Shown: positions 50,313 through 58,623 of the stretch, piece by piece
Numbering within the stretch: position 1 is the stretch's first letter
Layout of the letters: the number at the start of each line of letters is the position of its first letter
Source of the DNA: Thalassococcus_A lentus
GTDB taxonomy: Bacteria; Pseudomonadota; Alphaproteobacteria; Rhodobacterales; Rhodobacteraceae
Length of the DNA stretch: 64,000 nucleotides
Reading direction: 5' to 3'
Assembly (NCBI RefSeq): GCF_028023555.1
Contig: NZ_JAQIOY010000003.1
Coordinates: 496,001-560,000, forward strand
Translations under genes and position numbers: made by a program
Notes under the pieces: generated by a model
The model's database searches: none
What the model saw: the letters and a program-made list of their open reading frames with translations, nothing else
Told to the model about the DNA's origin: nothing

Positions 50313-50504
50313 ATGGGCATCAACGACGAACGCGACATCGAAGCCAACCTGCAAATCGGGCCAACCGATCAGGGTATGGTGCGCTTGTTCATGTTCTCGG
50401 GTGACCTCGAAATCCCCATGGATTTCGAGCCCGAAGAAGCCGAAGAAATCGCTGAGGAAATTCGCGCGGCTGCTGCCACGGCTCGGCGCGTCAAACGCCG
50501 CTAG
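50313..50504 (+). CDS. Small acidic protein (DUF6324-like)
   Basis: A 63-residue protein: an N-terminal IGPTDQGMVRLFMFSG beta segment, then FEPEEAEEIAEEIRAAAATAR helix and a basic end (RRVKRR). From memory it matches the small roseobacter family DUF6324; function unknown. It has a GCGGAGG ribosome-binding site. Stands alone, divergent from the GNAT gene and convergent with citF. Confidence 0.75.
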   Translation: MGINDERDIEANLQIGPTDQGMVRLFMFSGDLEIPMDFEPEEAEEIAEEIRAAAATARRVKRR

Positions 50505-50542
50505 ATCCGGCATTCCGGCCCAGCCCGCTGGGCTGACTGGGT

Positions 50543-51970
50543 TTATTCAATCATCCGGATTTCATCCAGAACGTATCCCTCGCGATGTTCGGACTGCGCC
50601 ACCACGCGGCCCGATGCGCGCGGCGGTGTCGCTTGGCTCGCCTGCACAGCTGCCTTGGCCGCAAGATCTTGGATCGACACAACAGGCAGCCCCCCTGCCC
50701 CGAGCCTGTCCTGCAAGGCTGCATTTGCCGGGTTCACGGCTATGCCCGCCCCAGTAACGACCACGTCGACGCAAGACCCCGGTGTGGTCAACGTCGTGAC
50801 CTTTGGCACGACTTTTGCAAAGCCCGCCGCTGTCAGGCGCGTGGTCACAACCGTCAGCGCTGCGCCTTGGGCCGCATCCGCATGGCCGCCAGAGCCGCCA
50901 ATAATGAGCCCATCCGAGCGAGTGGTGACATTCACGTTGAAATCCGTGTCCACCTGCGCCGCACCGAGCACAACCGCCGACAATTCGTCAACAACCGCGC
51001 CGCCAACGTGTGGTCCAGCATAGGCCGATGCAGACATCGACTGATGCGCCGAATTGCGGCTGCGAGACGCAACCGCTTCGAGATCAAAGCACTGAACATC
51101 CATCAAACTGCGAAACAGCCCGGCCTCAAGCATTTTGACGTGAAACCCGGAAATCCCCCCGCAGGCAAAGCTGCCCTGCACTCCGTGGGTGGTCATGGCC
51201 TGACCAACGGCCTGTGCGGTTGCAATGGAAATGCCCCCGGCCCCGGTCTGAAACGAAAAGCCCGGAATCAGCTGTCCACTGGCCGCAATCACATCGGCCG
51301 CCTGGCCTGCAATCGCAACGCTTTGCGGATCCATCGCCGGGCGCGTTGCACCGGACCCGATACCAGCCGGATCACCGATGCGGTCCACCTGCAGAACCAT
51401 ATCTACCCGGTCCTGCGACAGATCTATCGGACAGGCTGGAAAAGGAACGATGGTATCGGTGACAGCCACCACGTGCTGGGCGGCCCCCACATCCGCCATA
51501 GGGTAACCCAGAACACCAAACGGCGCGCGCCCGGTTCGCGCAGACAGGTTCCCACGGCAATCCGCCGCCGAAGCCGCAACAAATGCCACGTCGATCCTCT
51601 GCTCTCCGGAGTCCAACGCACGCGCGCGACCACCGTGCGTTCGCAAACGGACAGGCGTTTTTAATGCGCCGCGGCTGATCGCGTGGGCGAGCGGGCCTGA
51701 CATATAGCTGGTGGCAATACTGGCGATCACGCCCTTCTCAACCAACGCCACCAAAGGGGCGTGCACGGGGAACAGCGATGTTGCCTCAAGGTGCAGACCC
51801 TTCAACCCAGCCTCACCCAACGCAGTCAGGATCAGATTCATGACCCCATCTCCATTCCGCAGATGGTGGTGAAACGACACGCATCCCCCGTCGGATAAAC
51901 CGCTCCTTTCGATCACCGCATGGATGTCGTTCAGAAGCTTGCCTTTGGTCAAAGTGTTGGGCCGGGACAT
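50543..51970 (-). CDS. citF: Citrate lyase alpha subunit-like (CitF)
   Basis: A CoA-transferase-fold protein of 475 residues of the CitF family, which in citrate lyase swaps acetyl-ACP for citryl-ACP. Visible blocks are GGCVSFHHHLRNGDGVMN, LRTHGGRARALDSGE, PGFSFQTGAGGISIA and GGSGGHADAAQGA. Remarkably, no citD, citE, citC or citG gene is near; instead it is downstream of two dehydrogenase-like genes on the same strand. It may therefore serve another CoA- or ACP-transfer reaction. The start lies one base after a tiny ORF. Confidence 0.9.
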   Translation of the reverse strand: MSRPNTLTKGKLLNDIHAVIERSGLSDGGCVSFHHHLRNGDGVMNLILTALGEAGLKGLHLEATSLFPVHAPLVALVEKGVIASIATSYMSGPLAHAISRGALKTPVRLRTHGGRARALDSGEQRIDVAFVAASAADCRGNLSARTGRAPFGVLGYPMADVGAAQHVVAVTDTIVPFPACPIDLSQDRVDMVLQVDRIGDPAGIGSGATRPAMDPQSVAIAGQAADVIAASGQLIPGFSFQTGAGGISIATAQAVGQAMTTHGVQGSFACGGISGFHVKMLEAGLFRSLMDVQCFDLEAVASRSRNSAHQSMSASAYAGPHVGGAVVDELSAVVLGAAQVDTDFNVNVTTRSDGLIIGGSGGHADAAQGAALTVVTTRLTAAGFAKVVPKVTTLTTPGSCVDVVVTGAGIAVNPANAALQDRLGAGGLPVVSIQDLAAKAAVQASQATPPRASGRVVAQSEHREGYVLDEIRMIE

Positions 51971-51971
51971 G

Positions 51972-52061
51972 TCACGCCGTTGTTTGGATTTCTGCCAAGC
52001 AAGGTGTAACGGCTGAGACGGTCAGGACAAGCGCGGCAAGGCGCTTTGCCATGCGCCGCAT
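51972..52061 (-). CDS. Possible 29-residue ORF upstream of citF
   Basis: A mini-ORF encoding MRRMAKRLAALVLTVSAV.. followed by TPCLAEIQTTA. It has the shape of a signal peptide with an LAE-type end. Its TGA is separated from the citF ATG by a single base (TGACATG). It fills the only sizeable gap (110 bp) in the operon. It could be a real small protein, a leader that couples citF translation, or chance; conservation is unknown. Confidence 0.3.
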   Translation of the reverse strand: MRRMAKRLAALVLTVSAVTPCLAEIQTTA

Positions 52062-52080
52062 GTTCAGCCTATCTGCGGGA

Positions 52081-53115
52081 TCAGGCTCCACGCGCCTGCA
52101 ACACGTGTCGCGCGCCACTTTGCGCCGATGCATAGACCGCGGCCTCGATCCTGAGCACCTCAAGATACTCCTCGGCCAGCGTCTCGATCTGTCCGGTGCC
52201 GCCCAATCCGTTGACCACATGGCGCTGAAACGCGTGCACGCAGCCGCCCCCAAAACTATCATCATCAGTGGGCGCAAGACGCTGGATCTGGTCGCGCGTC
52301 GCGAATGCACGATGCCAGACCGAACCATCACCGCGCAGCGAAAGCGTGCCCTCGGTGCCTTCGAACAGACCCTCGCCCATGGTGCATCGCAAATTTCTGG
52401 CGTCGTGATCCAGATGCCGATTGCCATCGATCACAGCGCGCGTGTTGCCCGGATGTTCAAGGATGATCAAACCGGCATCTTCCCCTGCGATTGCGGGATT
52501 CAGGCGGCGCAGGTCTGCGTAGACCGAAACCGGATCGCCCAGCAAAAACCGGAAGGTATCGATCAGATGCACGGCGGTTTCATGCACCAAAAACCGCTCC
52601 ATCTTCTGAAAATACGGCTGACGATCCAGATAGGCATCCGGGCCCTGCCCGTCGCCGGGCCGCAATCGAAACGTCGCCTGTTGCACCTGCCCGATCAAAC
52701 CATCGCGGATCGCGCTTTTGATGGCGCGGTACCACGGTTGGAACCGGAAATTCTCATGCACGATCAGCGTGACACCGGCATGCTGGGCCAGAGCGACCAT
52801 GGCTTCTGCTTCGTCCAGACTGCTGCAAAAGGGCTTTTGACAGATGATCGTGCCGACCCCAGCCGAAATGGCCGTGCGAATGGCCTCTGAATGCCCGGCG
52901 GGAGGCAAGATGATGTCCAGAACATCTGGAACGGTCTGCTCCAGCATCTCGGCCAGCTCGACAAAACCGGGCAGCCCGGTCGCATGTGCCTTTGCCAGAT
53001 CATGATCGCAGGCCCCGACCAAGGCAACTTCGGGCATCCGAGCCCAGCTTTCGTAGTGAAATCGGCTGAAATAACCCGCGCCTACACAGGCTATGCGTAT
53101 GGGCGGCCTTGGCAT
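52081..53115 (-). CDS. Gfo/Idh/MocA family oxidoreductase
   Basis: An NAD(P)-dependent oxidoreductase of 344 residues. It has the nucleotide motif RIACVGAGYFSRFHYESW and the catalytic-type lysine in CQKPF (the usual EKP is QKP). The C-terminal domain contains FLVHETAVHLIDTFRFLLGDP, with a conserved histidine. The start overlaps the previous gene's stop by four bases (ATGA). Gene order suggests joint action with the decarboxylating-type dehydrogenase and CitF-like protein. Substrate unknown. Confidence 0.9.
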   Translation of the reverse strand: MPRPPIRIACVGAGYFSRFHYESWARMPEVALVGACDHDLAKAHATGLPGFVELAEMLEQTVPDVLDIILPPAGHSEAIRTAISAGVGTIICQKPFCSSLDEAEAMVALAQHAGVTLIVHENFRFQPWYRAIKSAIRDGLIGQVQQATFRLRPGDGQGPDAYLDRQPYFQKMERFLVHETAVHLIDTFRFLLGDPVSVYADLRRLNPAIAGEDAGLIILEHPGNTRAVIDGNRHLDHDARNLRCTMGEGLFEGTEGTLSLRGDGSVWHRAFATRDQIQRLAPTDDDSFGGGCVHAFQRHVVNGLGGTGQIETLAEEYLEVLRIEAAVYASAQSGARHVLQARGA

Positions 53116-54206
53116 CACTGCGACCACAATTGCGCTTTGACGGCGTCCGCCGCTTCTTGTGTTGTGGCGCGCCCGCCCAGATCGCGGGTCAACACGGCAC
53201 CGGAACCAACCACCGCTTCGGTTGCTTCGCGCAGACGTTGGCCGTCACTGCGCAAGGCCAGATTGTCGTGTTTCACGCCAAGCCAGTCGAGCATCATGGC
53301 CGCAGACAAGATCATAGCAAACGGATTGGCCACACCCTGCCCGGCGATATCAGGGGCCGAGCCGTGACAAGGCTGGAACACCGCATGATCCAGCCCGATG
53401 TCTGCCGACGGGGCGAGCCCGAGCCCGCCCATCAATCCGGCCCCCAGATCCGAAAGAATGTCGCCAAACATGTTTTCCGTCACCAGCACATCAAAATCCC
53501 ACGGACGCTGGACCATCCAAAGCGCCATCGCATCAACATAGGCATGATCAGAGGTCAAATCGGAACGCCGACCAGCCTCTTTGTCAAAAAGATCCCGAAA
53601 GAACGCAAAAGCGCGAAAGACATTGGCTTTGTCGACGCAGGTCACGTGCCCCCGTCCACGGCCCGCCGCCTTGCGGGTGGCCGCAAGGTCAAAAGCAAAA
53701 CGGAACAGCTTTTCGCTGATATCGCGTGTGATCAACAAGGTTTCGCGCGCTTCGTTTTCGCTGACTTCGCCTCTGCCTTGCGTGTAGAAAAGCCCCTCGG
53801 TGCTTTCACGGATCAGGACGAAATCGATCTGTTTGCCCGGAGGCAAGGTCAATGGGCTGGGTTGTCCCGGTTTGACCGTCACCGGGCGTACTCCTGCAAA
53901 CAGCGTCAAAGCCTTGCGCAGATCGATTTGCGGCGAGATTTCAGTGCCGTCGGGGTATCGCACATCTGGCAGGCCCATTGCGGACAACAGGATTGCGTCG
54001 GACTCGCGGGCCACTTTCATGGACTGCTCGGGAAGCGACTCGCCGGTTTTGGCGTAGTGGGCCGCGCCCGCTGGCGCGTGCGCAAACGTAAGCCCATAGG
54101 AATTGCTTTCAGCGGCAATCGCCTTGAGAATATCAACAGTCGGCCCGGTGATTTCCGGCCCGATGCCATCGCCCTCGAATACCGCGACAGAGAAATTTTG
54201 CGACAT
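53115..54206 (-). CDS. Isocitrate/isopropylmalate dehydrogenase family protein
   Basis: A beta-decarboxylating dehydrogenase of 363 residues. Blocks: VFEGDGIGPEI at the start, RESTEGLFYTQG (substrate-binding loop), TCVDKANVFRAF, VTENMFGDILSDLGAGLMGGLG (metal ligands) and PCHGSAPDIAGQGVANP. The substrate loop differs from canonical isocitrate and isopropylmalate enzymes, so a related 2-hydroxy-acid such as tartrate or a malate derivative is possible. First gene of the citF operon, divergent from the monooxygenase operon with a palindrome between. Confidence 0.9.
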   Translation of the reverse strand: MSQNFSVAVFEGDGIGPEITGPTVDILKAIAAESNSYGLTFAHAPAGAAHYAKTGESLPEQSMKVARESDAILLSAMGLPDVRYPDGTEISPQIDLRKALTLFAGVRPVTVKPGQPSPLTLPPGKQIDFVLIRESTEGLFYTQGRGEVSENEARETLLITRDISEKLFRFAFDLAATRKAAGRGRGHVTCVDKANVFRAFAFFRDLFDKEAGRRSDLTSDHAYVDAMALWMVQRPWDFDVLVTENMFGDILSDLGAGLMGGLGLAPSADIGLDHAVFQPCHGSAPDIAGQGVANPFAMILSAAMMLDWLGVKHDNLALRSDGQRLREATEAVVGSGAVLTRDLGGRATTQEAADAVKAQLWSQ

Positions 54207-54253
54207 TTTGGTTCCTTTAATGAGCCGACTTTTGTCTACTTTAGCGACATTTC

Positions 54254-54277
54254 TAAATTAATGCATACATTAATTTA
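54254..54277. promoter_or_regulatory. Palindromic operator in divergent promoter region
   Basis: Perfect 10-bp arms TAAATTAATG and CATTAATTTA are separated by CATA. It lies 48 bp upstream of the IDH-like start and 96 bp upstream of the monooxygenase start, so one regulator could control both operons. The ATGCATACAT centre resembles GntR-type sites, which is only a suggestion. No regulator gene is adjacent. Confidence 0.65.
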
Positions 54278-54372
54278 TGCACAACGCTTGCCCTGCTGTC
54301 CTTTTATGATACATTTTGTTGCATTGAGTAGCTATCACTCTGAAATGACGTAACACATTCAGCGAGCCCACC

Positions 54373-54663
54373 ATGTATGCCGTAACTGTTTGGATTCGTA
54401 TCAAGGCTGAACGCCTGGCCGAATTTCTACCGTTAATGATGACAAACGCCGCTCTTTCGCTGGGTCAGGAGCCGGGTTGCCATCGCTTTGACGTCTGTAC
54501 TGACAGCGACAGGTCAGACGAAATCTTTCTCTACGAACTCTACACAAATCGCGCCGCCTTTGAGGCACATCTTGCCAGCGACCACTTCAAGGCATTTGAC
54601 GAAGCCGTGTCAGATATGATTGCCTCAAAGCATCTTCAGACTTTTGATCAGGTACCGACATGA
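54373..54663 (+). CDS. Antibiotic biosynthesis monooxygenase-domain protein
   Basis: A 96-residue ABM-fold protein (dimeric ferredoxin-like barrel) of the putative quinol monooxygenase/YgiN type: YAVTVWIRIKAERLAEFLPLM, EPGCHRFDVCTD, IFLYELYTNRAAFEAHLAS. Such proteins oxidise quinols or help modify small metabolites. The stop overlaps the next gene by four bases. First gene of an operon divergent from the citF operon. Confidence 0.88.
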   Translation: MYAVTVWIRIKAERLAEFLPLMMTNAALSLGQEPGCHRFDVCTDSDRSDEIFLYELYTNRAAFEAHLASDHFKAFDEAVSDMIASKHLQTFDQVPT

Positions 54664-55475
54664 CCCTTGTGCCCGGCGATTGGGATGTCTTCAGCATCAA
54701 ATATGCCGATCGCAATGCACGCACCCGGGCCGACAGCTTCATCTTCGACGACAACCATGACGCACCGCATGCAATGGACTATTTCATGTGGCTCTTGCGG
54801 CGCGGCGACGAGATCATTCTGGTTGATACCGGTTATGATCATGAAGAAGCCAAGGCCCGCAACAGGCCGATCCGGCTGGACCCGGGCAAAGCGCTCGCAC
54901 CCTTCGGCCTAAAACCCGAAGACGTCACCCAGATCATCGTGACCCACCTGCATTATGACCACGCGGGCGGATTGCATCTTTTTCCGAACGCGACACTACA
55001 TATGCAAGCAGCAGAAATGGCCTATGCCACCGGCCCTTGCATGTGCCACGACACGCTGCGCATGCCCTTTACGGCCGCCCATGTTTGCGAGGCTGTCAAA
55101 CGACTGTACAGCGGCAAGGTGATCTTTCATGACGGCAGCGCCGAGGTCTCCGAAGGTTTGACCGTGCATTGTATTGGTGGCCACAGCCGCGGCCTGCAAT
55201 GCGTGCGGGTCCGTACCCACGCAGGGTGGTTGGTGCTGGCCTCGGACGCCGCCCATTTCTACGAAAACGTCTATAGTGAAAAGCCCTTTCCCATCGTGGT
55301 TGATCTTCAGGACATGTTGGATGGCTTTGCGACGCTGCGCCGTCTGGCATCGCACCCCGGACTGATCATTCCCGGCCACGATCCGCTGATCCGCCAATAC
55401 TTCCCACAGGAAATGGCTCCGCATATTCACCGCCTCGACGGGGGGCCAATGACACAGCCGGATGGCGCAGACTGA
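54660..55475 (+). CDS. Metallo-beta-lactamase-fold lactonase-like hydrolase
   Basis: A 271-residue hydrolase of the N-acyl homoserine lactonase-related group. The zinc motif HLHYDHAGG includes His96, His98, Asp100 and His101; later GGHSRG, ASDAAHFYENV and IPGHDP complete the site. It could open a lactone formed by the neighbouring dehydrogenases; quorum quenching is also possible but not supported by context. Coupled to the monooxygenase gene upstream. Confidence 0.88.
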   Translation: MTLVPGDWDVFSIKYADRNARTRADSFIFDDNHDAPHAMDYFMWLLRRGDEIILVDTGYDHEEAKARNRPIRLDPGKALAPFGLKPEDVTQIIVTHLHYDHAGGLHLFPNATLHMQAAEMAYATGPCMCHDTLRMPFTAAHVCEAVKRLYSGKVIFHDGSAEVSEGLTVHCIGGHSRGLQCVRVRTHAGWLVLASDAAHFYENVYSEKPFPIVVDLQDMLDGFATLRRLASHPGLIIPGHDPLIRQYFPQEMAPHIHRLDGGPMTQPDGAD

Positions 55476-55521
55476 GCCCGCGAGGGACAGACCACTCCAA
55501 AAGCAAACGAACGGACCGCGC

Positions 55522-56454
55522 ATGATCGACCAAGCCCTGACCACCCATGACGCGCTCGAAGATCCGCGGAATGCAGAGATCCTGATCTACGTGAATGGTG
55601 CCCTTGTGCCGCGTGATGAGGCCAAGGTCTCGGTTTACGACAGTGGGTTCATGCTGGGCGACGGCATGTGGGAAGGCCTGCGGCTCTACGACGGCGTCTG
55701 GGCCTATTTCGACGAGCACATGGACCGGTTCTTCGAGGCCTGCAAGGCCGTCAGTCTCGACGTTGGTATGGACCGAAGCGGTATATTGGATGCGCTCGAA
55801 AAAACACGCGCGGCCAACAACATGCACGCCGACGTGCATTGCAGACTGATGGTCACGCGCGGCCCAAAGGTGCGCCCGTTCCAGCATCCGTCCCTGTCGC
55901 GATCCGGGCCCACCATGGTGATCATCATGGAACACTCCAAACCCGTGGACAAATTGAAGGATGCCGGCATCCGTCTGGCCACGGTCCCGCAGGTTCGTGG
56001 GCTACCCATGGCGCAGGATGCCAAATACAACAGTCACTCGAAACTCAACTGTGTGATCGCCTGCCTTCAGGCCGAACAGGCCGGAGCAGACGAAGGGCTG
56101 ATGCTGGATCCGCATGGTTTTGTGAACACGACAAATGCCTGCAATTTCTTTGTCGTGCGCAAAGGCGCTGTTTGGACCTCGACCGGGGACTACTGCATGA
56201 ATGGGGTCACACGGGCCAAGGTGATCTCACTGTGCCAAGCCAACGGCATTCCGGTCTTTGAGAGGAACTTCTCGCTGGTCGAAGCCTACGGGGCCGAAGA
56301 AGCGTTTCTGACCGGCACCTTTGGTGCGCAAACGCCAGTGGCCAGCATTGACGGTAAACCGATCGGTGATGGCACGCGCCCCGTGACAGCCCGAATTCAG
56401 GCGCTCTACAAAAAGGCGATTGCCGAACATGTGGCAGCCGTTTCCGGCGCATAG
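55522..56454 (+). CDS. Class IV (branched-chain/D-amino acid type) aminotransferase
   Basis: A PLP enzyme of 310 residues of fold type IV. Landmarks: LIYVNGALVPRDEAKVSVYD, GDGMWEGLRLYDG, the PLP lysine most likely Lys174 in HSKLNCVIACLQA, and GFVNTTNACNFF. It could be a D-amino acid, branched-chain or 4-amino-4-deoxychorismate-lyase-like enzyme; its context favours a catabolic transaminase. I chose the ATG at 55522, and an ATG at 55462 overlapping the previous gene is an alternative. Confidence 0.87.
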   Translation: MIDQALTTHDALEDPRNAEILIYVNGALVPRDEAKVSVYDSGFMLGDGMWEGLRLYDGVWAYFDEHMDRFFEACKAVSLDVGMDRSGILDALEKTRAANNMHADVHCRLMVTRGPKVRPFQHPSLSRSGPTMVIIMEHSKPVDKLKDAGIRLATVPQVRGLPMAQDAKYNSHSKLNCVIACLQAEQAGADEGLMLDPHGFVNTTNACNFFVVRKGAVWTSTGDYCMNGVTRAKVISLCQANGIPVFERNFSLVEAYGAEEAFLTGTFGAQTPVASIDGKPIGDGTRPVTARIQALYKKAIAEHVAAVSGA

Positions 56455-56458
56455 AACG

Positions 56459-56899
56459 TCAGTTGTAGACCACGTCCGGATCACGCAGGCTGTGCAGGCG
56501 CCGGGCCGCATGCTGCGCAAACTTGCGTGTCAGCTTGCTTCGGCGGGCCGCGGCCAGTTTGGTCTCATCCGGGAACCTCAGGATTTCGCCATCATAGGCG
56601 TCTGCAATGATCAGCCCGCTGCCATCCGGCAAAAGATCGGTCGGGAAATCCTGATCGACAGCCCAGAAATACCGATCACACCATTCCAGATACCCCTGCC
56701 ATTTGCAGTCGCTCTGGAAATCCGCCCGCGAGCTTTTGCACTCGACCACCCAAAGTTCACCTTTGGGACCGAGCCCCATGACATCAACGCGCAACCCGCG
56801 ATCCGGCACGAATTCTTCGATCACTGCAAAGCCATGACTGGCCAAAAGGCGGCAAACGCCGCGGGCCAATAGCTGGCCGGGTTGCATCTGATCTCGCAT
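56459..56899 (-). CDS. mmcB: MmcB-family DNA repair protein
   Basis: A 146-residue protein of the MmcB family, linked in Caulobacter to the DNA damage response. A restriction-endonuclease-like core is visible: Asp39 (LRVDVMG), then Glu53 and Lys55 in VVECKSSRADF, the D..ExK pattern. It may be a nuclease in repair. The start could also be 56887. A possible SOS box lies just upstream. Convergent with the aminotransferase gene (4-bp gap). Confidence 0.85.
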   Translation of the reverse strand: MRDQMQPGQLLARGVCRLLASHGFAVIEEFVPDRGLRVDVMGLGPKGELWVVECKSSRADFQSDCKWQGYLEWCDRYFWAVDQDFPTDLLPDGSGLIIADAYDGEILRFPDETKLAAARRSKLTRKFAQHAARRLHSLRDPDVVYN

Positions 56900-56910
56900 C
56901 CCACAGATAT

Positions 56911-56925
56911 GAACAAACCGTAAAC
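56911..56925. promoter_or_regulatory. Possible SOS (LexA) box upstream of mmcB
   Basis: GAAC-N7-AAAC on the plus strand (GTTT-N7-GTTC for mmcB) differs by one base from the alphaproteobacterial direct-repeat SOS box GTTC-N7-GTTC. It lies 11 bases upstream of the mmcB start at 56899, where a bound repressor would block initiation. Confidence 0.5.
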
Positions 56926-57042
56926 AAAAATCAAGCTGCTTACCGAGTTCCAATCATGCCCTGACAGATGTCGTTTTCCAGCAAGACGCCGCGCCGGGGC
57001 GATCTAGACTGGTCACATCTTATGCAAACAGGACTGCAGATG

Positions 57043-58548
57043 GCCCGAAGATCCCGCACACGCCCAGCATCATCGGGCTCTGACAAAAATCTGCGTCATT
57101 TGTCGCATCCCTTTGATCCGCAATCCATTTTCACCACGGATCGCGTCGAACACATGCATAATTTGGCGCTCCGGCTTTTGCAGGAACACGGCATCGATGT
57201 TCTGGATGACGAGGCCATAGACCTGCTGTCGCAAAACGGGGCGATAGTCTCGGATCAAAGGGTCCGGATTGGCCCCGAGATGGTCACAGAAGCATTGCGC
57301 ACAGCGCCACAGCGTTTCCAGATGCGTGCCGCCAACCCGGGAAGAGATCAGGATGTTTATCCCGGTCGGCTGCTCTTTTCTCCCGGCGGCGGGTGCCCGA
57401 ATGTCTCTGACCGCATCAATGGCCGCAGGCCAGGCGATCTGGCGTCATACGCCGACGCGGTGCGCCTGATGCAGAGCTTTGACGTCATTCACAAACTTTC
57501 GCCCGCGCCGGAACCGCAGGACATACCTGTCCATCTGCGCCACTACGCCATGCTGCGCACACAGATTTCACTGTCAGACAAACCGCTGACGGTCTACGCA
57601 CGCGGCCGCGCCCAAGTTGAACAAAGCTTTGAGCTGATCCGCGAAGCGCTTGGCGTTGCTGATGATGATTTCTCCGGCAGTGCATGGTGCTCGACTGTCA
57701 TCAACACCAATTCGCCCCGCCTGCTGGACCGTCCCATGGCTCAGGGGCTGATGGATTTCGCACGCGCCGGGCAATTGGCCATTGTAACGCCCTTTTGTCT
57801 GGCGGGCGCCATGGCCCCAATCACGGTTGCTGGGGCACTGGTATTGCAGCACGCCGAGGCACTGGCCGCCATCACCCTGAACCAGTTGGTACGCCCCGGC
57901 GCGCCGGTCCTTTACGGCGGTTTCGGCTCAAACGTGGACATGCGCTCTGGCGCGCCTGCGTTCGGCACACCGGAACAAATCCAGATGGCGATCGGGTCCG
58001 GCCAATTGGCCCGCCACATTGGTCTGCCTTGGCGGTCGGCCGCAGGAACGGCATCAAACGCCAATGACATGCAAGCGGCGCAGGAAACCTCAATGGCGCT
58101 ATGGGGCACGCTGCAAGCGGGCGCGACCATGGTTTTTCATGCCTGCGGCTGGCTCGAAGGTGGATTAACGCTGGGCTTTGAAAAGTTCGTGGCAGACATC
58201 GAAATGCTGCAAACCATTGCCCATCTGTGCCAACCGCCAGCCGCGGACGACGATGCCATGGGTTGGGATGCCTTGATCTCGGTTGATCCCGGCGGGCATT
58301 TCTTCGACACGCAACAAACCATGGAACGCTACCGCGACGCATTCGCCGAACCTTTGTTGGCAGACCTATCCAACCACGGAACATGGATGGCCTCAGGCGG
58401 ACAAACCGCTGAGGAACGCGCCACCGCCCTTTGGATGCAAAAACTGGCCGACTTCCAACCACCAGAGGGCGCACAGGATCGCGCCGAACGCATCGCCACC
58501 ATGATAGAGCGGATGACTGCGGGTGGCGGCGCTCCGCTCATTGAGTGA
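57043..58548 (+). CDS. Trimethylamine methyltransferase (MttB) family protein
   Basis: An MttB-superfamily corrinoid methyltransferase-like protein of 501 residues. Family blocks: LALRLLQEHGIDVLDDEA, LLFSPGGGCPNVSD, SLSDKPLTVYARG, and AGAMAPITVAGALVLQHAEA with GAPVLYGGFGSNVDMRSG. There is no in-frame stop codon, so it is a non-pyrrolysine member, a group that includes glycine betaine methyltransferases. No corrinoid protein or RamA gene is nearby. Starts at 56968 or 57022 are alternatives; none has a strong ribosome-binding site. Confidence 0.88.
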   Translation, partial: ARRSRTRPASSGSDKNLRHLSHPFDPQSIFTTDRVEHMHNLALRLLQEHGIDVLDDEAIDLLSQNGAIVSDQRVRIGPEMVTEALRTAPQRFQMRAANPGRDQDVYPGRLLFSPGGGCPNVSDRINGRRPGDLASYADAVRLMQSFDVIHKLSPAPEPQDIPVHLRHYAMLRTQISLSDKPLTVYARGRAQVEQSFELIREALGVADDDFSGSAWCSTVINTNSPRLLDRPMAQGLMDFARAGQLAIVTPFCLAGAMAPITVAGALVLQHAEALAAITLNQLVRPGAPVLYGGFGSNVDMRSGAPAFGTPEQIQMAIGSGQLARHIGLPWRSAAGTASNANDMQAAQETSMALWGTLQAGATMVFHACGWLEGGLTLGFEKFVADIEMLQTIAHLCQPPAADDDAMGWDALISVDPGGHFFDTQQTMERYRDAFAEPLLADLSNHGTWMASGGQTAEERATALWMQKLADFQPPEGAQDRAERIATMIERMTAGGGAPLIE

Positions 58549-58623
58549 TCAGCCGGGCAACAACCCGCTTCCATACTGCTGCGCAGGCCTTAAATTGATC
58601 AAACGGATCAGCAGGAGCGGCCA

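Noticed and set aside
54660..55475. Dedicated quorum-quenching AHL lactonase
   Set aside because: The metal motif fits the wider lactonase-like group, but context is catabolic and no quorum-sensing genes are near.
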